DNA from: an uncultured Subdoligranulum sp.
GTDB lineage: Bacteria > Bacillota_A > Clostridia > Oscillospirales > Ruminococcaceae
Reading direction: 5' to 3'
NCBI RefSeq assembly: GCF_937890665.1
Contig: NZ_CALADU010000120.1
Span: 1 to 19,178 of the forward strand
Length of the DNA stretch: 19,178 nt
Positions 13,799 to 19,178 of this stretch are shown here, piece after piece. The translations under genes were made by a program, and so were the position numbers. The stretch's first letter is position 1. Every line of letters starts with the position of its first letter. The notes beneath the pieces were generated by a model. The model searched no databases. It was given only the letters and a program-made list of their open reading frames with translations, and was not told where the DNA came from.

Positions 13799-15364
13799 AT
13801 GACGGATTTTGCACAGATTGCCCAAGCGATCCCGCAGGTATTTACCCTGTATAATATGGCCCTGATTCTGGGCGGCCTGGTCCTCGGCATGATCGTAGGC
13901 TGCATCCCGGGCCTGAGCGTTACCCTCGGCATCATCCTGATGCTGCCCCTGACCTACACCTTCGACGACCCCGCGTCGGCCATCATTTTGCTGCTGGCCG
14001 TCTACGTAGGCGGTATGTACGGCGGTTCCATCAGCGCCATCACGCTGAACACCCCCGGCACCAACTCCGCCATTGCCACCACCTTCGACGGCTACCCGCT
14101 GGCCAAGAAGGGCAAGGTCAAAAAGGCGCTGGACACCTCGCTGTTCGCCTCGGTTTTCGGCGGCCTCTTCTCTGCCATCCTGCTGCTGGTCTGCGCTTCG
14201 CTCATCACCAAGCTGGTGGCCAACTTCACCTCGGTAGAATATTTCTCGATGGGTATTCTGGGCATCAGCCTGATCGCCGGTGTTTCCGGTGACAGCCTGC
14301 CCAAGAGCTTGATCTCCGGCATGATCGGCCTGCTGATGGCCTGCGTGGGCATGGACGCCGTTACCGGCGTTACCCGCTTCTCCTTCGGTCTGGATACCCT
14401 GAAATACGGCATCGATATGCTGCCCGCCATGATCGCCCTCATCGCGCTGACCCAGGTGGTGCAGAAACTCCGGGACTTCATCCTCAACCACGGCAAGCTG
14501 GACGACGCCAACAAGATCGACAAGGAAGGCTTGACCAAGAAGGAAATGGTCAGCATCCTGCCCGCCTGCCTGCGTTCCTCGGTGGTGGCCAGCGTGCTGG
14601 GCGCCATGCCCGGTGTCGGCGGCGGTGTGGCCCAGTTCCTCTGTTACAACGAAGCCCGCCGTACCTCCAAGCATCCTGAACAGTTCGGCAAAGGCAGCCT
14701 GGAAGGCATCGCCGCCGCCGAATCCAGCAACAACGCCGTGGTCGGCTCGGCCATGATCCCCCTGCTGACCCTCGGTATCCCCGGTGACGGCGTCACCGCC
14801 CTGCTGTTGGGCGCCTTCGTGCTCCACGGCATCCAGCCCGGCCCCACGATGTTCACCAAACAGGGCGTCATGGCCTACACCATCATCATCGGCTGCTTGG
14901 TGGCCAACGTGCTGCTGGCTCCCTTGGGCTTGGGCATGACCCGTGCCGTGGCCAAGATCGTGCAGGTCCGCTACACCTATCTGGCCCCCGCCATCATCAT
15001 GTTCTGCTTCGCCGGCGCGTTTGCCGCTACCGGCAACACCAAGGAACTGATCCTCTGCGCAGGCATTTTGATCTTCAGCTACATCCTGACCGTTCTGGAC
15101 ATCTCCAACACCCCGTTGATGCTGGGCATGATTCTGGAAGACATCATGGAGCAGAACTTCGTCACCGCGGCCATGAGCTATGACCGCGACTACTCGATCT
15201 TCTTCACCCGTCCCATCTCTGCCGCGATCCTCATCATCACCGTGGTGCTGCTGGTCAGCATGATGCGGTTGAACAAGAAGATCGAAGCCTTGAACAACCA
15301 GCAGATGGAAGAGATTGCCGCCGGCCACGCTGCCGATGATGCAGCCGCTGCCGAGCAGGCTTGA
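13799..15364 (+). CDS. TctA-type large membrane subunit of the tripartite tricarboxylate transporter
   Basis: A 521-residue, strongly hydrophobic protein, close to the usual TctA length of about 500 and expected to have around eleven or twelve membrane spans. Diagnostic segments are MIVGCIPGLSVTLGIILMLP near residue 30, YVGGMYGGSISAITLNTPGT near 70-88, and a second copy of the GxPG pattern in LGAMPGVGGGVAQFLCYNEAR near residue 265. A later segment is LGIPGDGVTALLLGAF. TctA is the ion-coupled transport subunit. The start is one base after the TctB stop, with GGGAGG about 12 bases upstream, inside the end of tctB, so coupling is likely. Substrate as for TctC: an anionic sulfonate is the working guess. 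Confidence 0.93.
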   Translation: MTDFAQIAQAIPQVFTLYNMALILGGLVLGMIVGCIPGLSVTLGIILMLPLTYTFDDPASAIILLLAVYVGGMYGGSISAITLNTPGTNSAIATTFDGYPLAKKGKVKKALDTSLFASVFGGLFSAILLLVCASLITKLVANFTSVEYFSMGILGISLIAGVSGDSLPKSLISGMIGLLMACVGMDAVTGVTRFSFGLDTLKYGIDMLPAMIALIALTQVVQKLRDFILNHGKLDDANKIDKEGLTKKEMVSILPACLRSSVVASVLGAMPGVGGGVAQFLCYNEARRTSKHPEQFGKGSLEGIAAAESSNNAVVGSAMIPLLTLGIPGDGVTALLLGAFVLHGIQPGPTMFTKQGVMAYTIIIGCLVANVLLAPLGLGMTRAVAKIVQVRYTYLAPAIIMFCFAGAFAATGNTKELILCAGILIFSYILTVLDISNTPLMLGMILEDIMEQNFVTAAMSYDRDYSIFFTRPISAAILIITVVLLVSMMRLNKKIEALNNQQMEEIAAGHAADDAAAAEQA

Positions 15365-15384
15365 TTGTAAGGAGTGTAAATACC

Positions 15385-16725
15385 ATGGCATTTCAAGTCG
15401 CCTATGTTCCCATTGGCGTGGGTACCTTCCATCTGGAAAGCGCCCAGACCCAGTTTGACCGTTCGGTCGCCATGCTCAAAACCTTGAGCGACGACTGTGT
15501 TTTCCCCGAAAAGATGCTGCTGACCATCGGGGATCTGGATGCCTATCTGGACACCCTGCATCCCGACCTGATCGTGCTGCAGAACATCACCTTCGCCAAC
15601 GCGGCCTACGCCAGCGAGGTGGTCAAGCGGTTCACCTGCCCCATCGTGCTGTGGACCCTGCGGGAGCCCGTCATTGACGGCACCCGCCTGCGGCTGAACA
15701 GCCTGACCGGCGCCTACTCGGCCGCCGGTGCCATCACGGCCTTCCGGGGGGACAGCCAGTTCGAGTATATCTTCGGCGCCCCCGGCGAGGAGGAAGTGGT
15801 GCAGGAGATCGGCGCTGCGATCCGTGCCGCCAAGGTCAAGGACGACCTGAACCGGCTGAAGATGGTGGCCATCGGCCACACGCCTCAGGGCTTCGGCTTC
15901 GGCCGGGCGCTGGACGCCGAGATGATGCACACCTTCGGCACCACGCTGGAATCCATCGAGGCCCGGGAACTCATCGATGTGGCCAAGGGCTATACCGATG
16001 AGGAAGTGGCGGAAGAACTGGCGGAAGCCCGCAAGGTGCTGGTCGGTCTGGACACGGTGCCCGAGAAAAACGCCGTGGACTTCGCCCGCCTTTACAAGGC
16101 CTACAAGCAGTATGTGGGCGATAACCACATCGGCGCCATCTGCTCCCGCTGCTGGCCGGACTTCTTCACCGCCTTCGGCACCCCGGTGTGCACGGTGCTC
16201 TCGCTGCTTAACGCCAACGGCGTTTCGGCCAGTTGTGAGTCCGATGCCTACGGCGCCCTGTCGATGTTCATCGGCAGCCAGCTCACCGGCAAGGCCTGTT
16301 TCTTCGGTGACCCCGTCTCGATGGACGAGAAGGAAGGCACCGTTACCTTCTGGCACTGCGGCATGGCCGCCTGCAACTTGGCCCGCAAGGACACCGGCGC
16401 GCAGGTGGGCGTACATCCCAACCGCAAGATCGGCCCCGTCATGGACTTCGGCTGCGAAGCCTGCGAACGGGTGACCCTCTTCCGGGTGGGCCGCAAACCG
16501 GACGGCACCTTCCGCTTCTTCATCGCAGAAGGCGCGGCTTTGGACAAACCCAAGCAGTTCAACGGTACCTCCATCGTGGTCAAGACGGACAGCGACGCCA
16601 AGGACGTGGTCTACGGCACCGTCAAGGCCGGTTGGGAACCGCACTACGTGGTGGTGTACGGCGCCATTGCCAACGAACTGGAAAAGCTCGGCCACATGCT
16701 GGGCGTGGAAATCTGCAAATACTGA
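15385..16725 (+). CDS. L-fucose isomerase-like sugar isomerase family protein
   Basis: A 446-residue protein of the L-fucose/arabinose isomerase superfamily (COG2407-like). Glu285 (SASCESDAYGAL) and Asp309 (FFGDP) are 24 residues apart, the same spacing as the metal ligands Glu337 and Asp361 of E. coli FucI. His420 (WEPHYVVVYG) or His324 (FWHCG) could be the third ligand. It is shorter than FucI (about 590), as usual for this branch. It would interconvert an aldose and a ketose, but the substrate is unclear: the operon already has a DUF4867 isomerase. It may handle sulfoquinovose itself, a related sulfosugar or a sugar released alongside. AAGGAG lies ten bases before ATG 15385. It is the last gene before a strong terminator, so it belongs to the operon. 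Confidence 0.8.
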   Translation: MAFQVAYVPIGVGTFHLESAQTQFDRSVAMLKTLSDDCVFPEKMLLTIGDLDAYLDTLHPDLIVLQNITFANAAYASEVVKRFTCPIVLWTLREPVIDGTRLRLNSLTGAYSAAGAITAFRGDSQFEYIFGAPGEEEVVQEIGAAIRAAKVKDDLNRLKMVAIGHTPQGFGFGRALDAEMMHTFGTTLESIEARELIDVAKGYTDEEVAEELAEARKVLVGLDTVPEKNAVDFARLYKAYKQYVGDNHIGAICSRCWPDFFTAFGTPVCTVLSLLNANGVSASCESDAYGALSMFIGSQLTGKACFFGDPVSMDEKEGTVTFWHCGMAACNLARKDTGAQVGVHPNRKIGPVMDFGCEACERVTLFRVGRKPDGTFRFFIAEGAALDKPKQFNGTSIVVKTDSDAKDVVYGTVKAGWEPHYVVVYGAIANELEKLGHMLGVEICKY

Positions 16726-16738
16726 TGTGATCTGCACT

Positions 16739-16775
16739 GCAGCCCGGAAGTTTTTATCTGCCCGGGCTGCTTTTT
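16739..16775 (+). terminator. Intrinsic terminator of the sulfoglycolysis operon
   Basis: GCAGCCCGG (16739-16747) pairs with CCGGGCTGC (16762-16770), followed by five T (16771-16775). It lies 13 bases after the stop of the isomerase-like gene and marks the end of the nine-gene unit. Confidence 0.9.
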
Positions 16776-16787
16776 CCAAAAGGATTC

Positions 16788-16816
16788 TTGCTTGTTTTGC
16801 CAATGCCGAGTATACT
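16788..16816 (+). promoter_or_regulatory. Promoter of the ROK repressor gene
   Basis: TTGCTT (16788-16793) and TATACT (16811-16816) have a 17-bp spacer, directly after the operon terminator. ATGCCG (16803-16808) and CGGCAT (16844-16849) form a 6-bp inverted repeat across the -10 and start region, which could allow autoregulation; that is weak evidence. Confidence 0.6.
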
Positions 16817-16886
16817 TAAAATAAGGGATTTGTACCCGCGCCGCGGCATTTTCGCCCAGAAAAATCAAGGTATATAGGTGAGTGGC

Positions 16887-18089
16887 ATGGCTTACACCGG
16901 CATCAACATGGAAAACGTCAAAAGCAAGAATTTGGCTTCCATCTTAAAACTTCTCAACACTTCAGGGCCTATGTCCCGCAAGGATATTGCACTGCAGCTG
17001 GGGCTGACCCCCGCCACCCTGACCATGCTCTGCGCCGAACTCCTCGGCGAGGGCATTCTGGTGGAAAAAGGGGAGATCCCGCAGGGCAACCGCGCCGGCC
17101 GGCGCAAGATCCTGCTGGACATCAACTACGAATACCGCTATGTACTGACGATCAGCATCGAGCTGCCGATGACCAGCGTTTCGGTATGCAACCTGCGGGG
17201 CGAACACTGCACCACCAAGCAGTTGGCTACCGATATTGAAATCCCGGCAGAGGAATTTCTGCGCCGGGTAGCCGATACCAGCAAGGTCCTTATGTGGGAG
17301 GCCGGTATCCGCCGCAAACAACTGCTGGGGGCCGGGGTCTCGGTCCCCGGACCGGTCAGCAGCGCAGAGGGCATCAGCCACCGGGCCTACCGGATCTGGG
17401 ATGAGCCTGTGCAGGTGACCGCCTGCTTGAAAGAGTATCTGGACTGCCCCGTTTTGCTGGAAAACAACGTCCGGGCCTTTGCCCAAGCGGAACTGATCTA
17501 CGGCATGGGCAAACGGAAGGAAAATCTGGTCTTTTTGAAATGGGGGCCCGGCGTGGGCTCGGCCATCATCGCCAACGGCCAGATCTACGAGAGCAAGGCG
17601 TTCAAAAATGCCGAGATCGGCCATGTGCGGGTGGAGGAAAACGGGGCGCTTTGTCGCTGCGGCCGCCGCGGTTGTCTGGAAACGCGAGTTTCCACCCATC
17701 CGCTGGTGCGGCGGATGCGGCAGCTCTGCAGCCTTGAAGCCACCCCCCAACTGTGGAATCTGGTGGAAGGGGACCCCAGCCGCATCACGGTCCATACGCT
17801 GGGCTGGGCACTGCAGGCCGAGGACCCGGCCCTGTGGCAGATGCTGGATCAGGAGATCGGCCTGCTGGCCAACGTTACCGGCACCATCCTGACCATGCTG
17901 GCCCCCGACCATCTGATCGTCTACGGGGATGTCTTTAAACTGCCCCATTTTCTGGATCATTTCATTGCCGCCTGCAAACGGTACGATCCCTATTACAACG
18001 AGCAGTACATCGTTTTGTCGGAACTGAGTGAGAAGATCGCCTACATCGGCCCCTTGGCCGTGGTGGTCGACGAGTTGTTTTATCAATAA
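16887..18089 (+). CDS. ROK-family transcriptional repressor (probable sulfoquinovose-pathway regulator)
   Basis: A 400-residue ROK protein. Residues about 12-62 form the winged helix (LASILKLLNTSGPMSRKDIALQ, then TPATLTMLCAELLGEGILVEKG). The sugar-kinase-like part follows, with the zinc site His246, Cys256, Cys258 and Cys263 in CRCGRRGCLE. The catalytic Asp of ROK kinases, in the END motif, is Asn194 (ENNVRAF), so it should not phosphorylate sugar and is a pure sensor and repressor. It sits between the sulfoglycolysis operon and glpK; an SQ-pathway sugar or sugar phosphate as inducer is the natural guess. The start is uncertain. ATG 16887 has AGGTGAG four bases upstream, GTG 16878 has AAGG seven bases upstream, and ATG 16908 lacks a site. 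Inverted repeats at the main promoter (6680-6785) are candidate operators. Confidence 0.9.
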   Translation: MAYTGINMENVKSKNLASILKLLNTSGPMSRKDIALQLGLTPATLTMLCAELLGEGILVEKGEIPQGNRAGRRKILLDINYEYRYVLTISIELPMTSVSVCNLRGEHCTTKQLATDIEIPAEEFLRRVADTSKVLMWEAGIRRKQLLGAGVSVPGPVSSAEGISHRAYRIWDEPVQVTACLKEYLDCPVLLENNVRAFAQAELIYGMGKRKENLVFLKWGPGVGSAIIANGQIYESKAFKNAEIGHVRVEENGALCRCGRRGCLETRVSTHPLVRRMRQLCSLEATPQLWNLVEGDPSRITVHTLGWALQAEDPALWQMLDQEIGLLANVTGTILTMLAPDHLIVYGDVFKLPHFLDHFIAACKRYDPYYNEQYIVLSELSEKIAYIGPLAVVVDELFYQ

Positions 18090-18100
18090 AGAAGGAGCAA

Positions 18101-19178
<1,078 letters not shown>

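Noticed and set aside
13751..15391. Long - strand open frame opposite tctA
   Set aside because: Translation is dominated by His, Gln, Gly and Asp repeats without domain signals, as expected from the complement of a membrane protein gene.
16803..16849. ATGCCG/CGGCAT inverted repeat at the ROK promoter as a firm operator
   Set aside because: Six bases per arm with long spacing in GC-rich DNA is easily random, and it does not match the repeats at the sftT promoter.

Overview
The window reads as a compact, GC-rich catabolic locus from an anaerobic, probably gut-associated Clostridia-type Firmicute (Oscillospiraceae-like). This taxonomic guess rests on strong AGGAGG-type ribosome sites, AT-rich sigma-A promoters in an otherwise GC-rich sequence, a glycyl radical enzyme, and a ROK repressor. 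All genes lie on the + strand. I see no tRNA, rRNA, IS element or CRISPR array.

Layout. (1) 1-275 is the 3' end of a gluconate-5-dehydrogenase-like SDR gene, closed by a strong terminator. (2) 531-1652 is a LuxR-type regulator with its own terminator. (3) 1837-6541 holds a glycyl radical enzyme (GRE) activase, a diol-type GRE and an iron-dependent alcohol dehydrogenase, behind an extended -10 promoter with a GTGA-N6-TCAC palindrome at the start of the transcript. (4) 6542-6949 is a 408-bp AT-rich regulatory region with a terminator, a strong promoter, inverted repeats and a leader of about 200 nt. (5) 6950-16725 is a nine-gene unit: sulfofructose transaldolase, YihU-like sulfolactaldehyde reductase, DUF4867 sulfoquinovose isomerase, GH31 sulfoquinovosidase, TauE/SafE exporter, tripartite tricarboxylate transporter (TctC, TctB, TctA), and an L-fucose-isomerase-like protein. 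(6) 16887-18089 is a ROK repressor. (7) 18263 to the end is glycerol kinase, cut by the window edge, behind a structured leader.

How the genes may work together. Unit 5 is a sulfoglycolysis operon of the transaldolase (sulfo-TAL) type. The sulfoquinovosidase would release sulfoquinovose (SQ) from sulfoquinovosyl glycerol, the head group of plant sulfolipid. The isomerase makes sulfofructose, and the transaldolase moves the C3 unit onto glyceraldehyde-3-phosphate, giving fructose-6-phosphate and sulfolactaldehyde (SLA). The reductase turns SLA into 2,3-dihydroxypropanesulfonate (DHPS). The notable point is that the GRE, activase and alcohol dehydrogenase lie directly upstream. They match the known logic for using DHPS further, either dehydration and reduction to 3-hydroxypropanesulfonate (HpfG/HpfD type) or C-S cleavage (HpsG type). 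One cell could therefore do two-stage SQ fermentation instead of handing DHPS to a partner. Glycerol kinase could recycle the released glycerol toward the triose phosphate acceptor.

The sulfoquinovosidase assignment is the firmest: its key residues fall in register with YihQ. The exact GRE substrate, the transporter substrate and the role of the fucose-isomerase-like protein are inferences.
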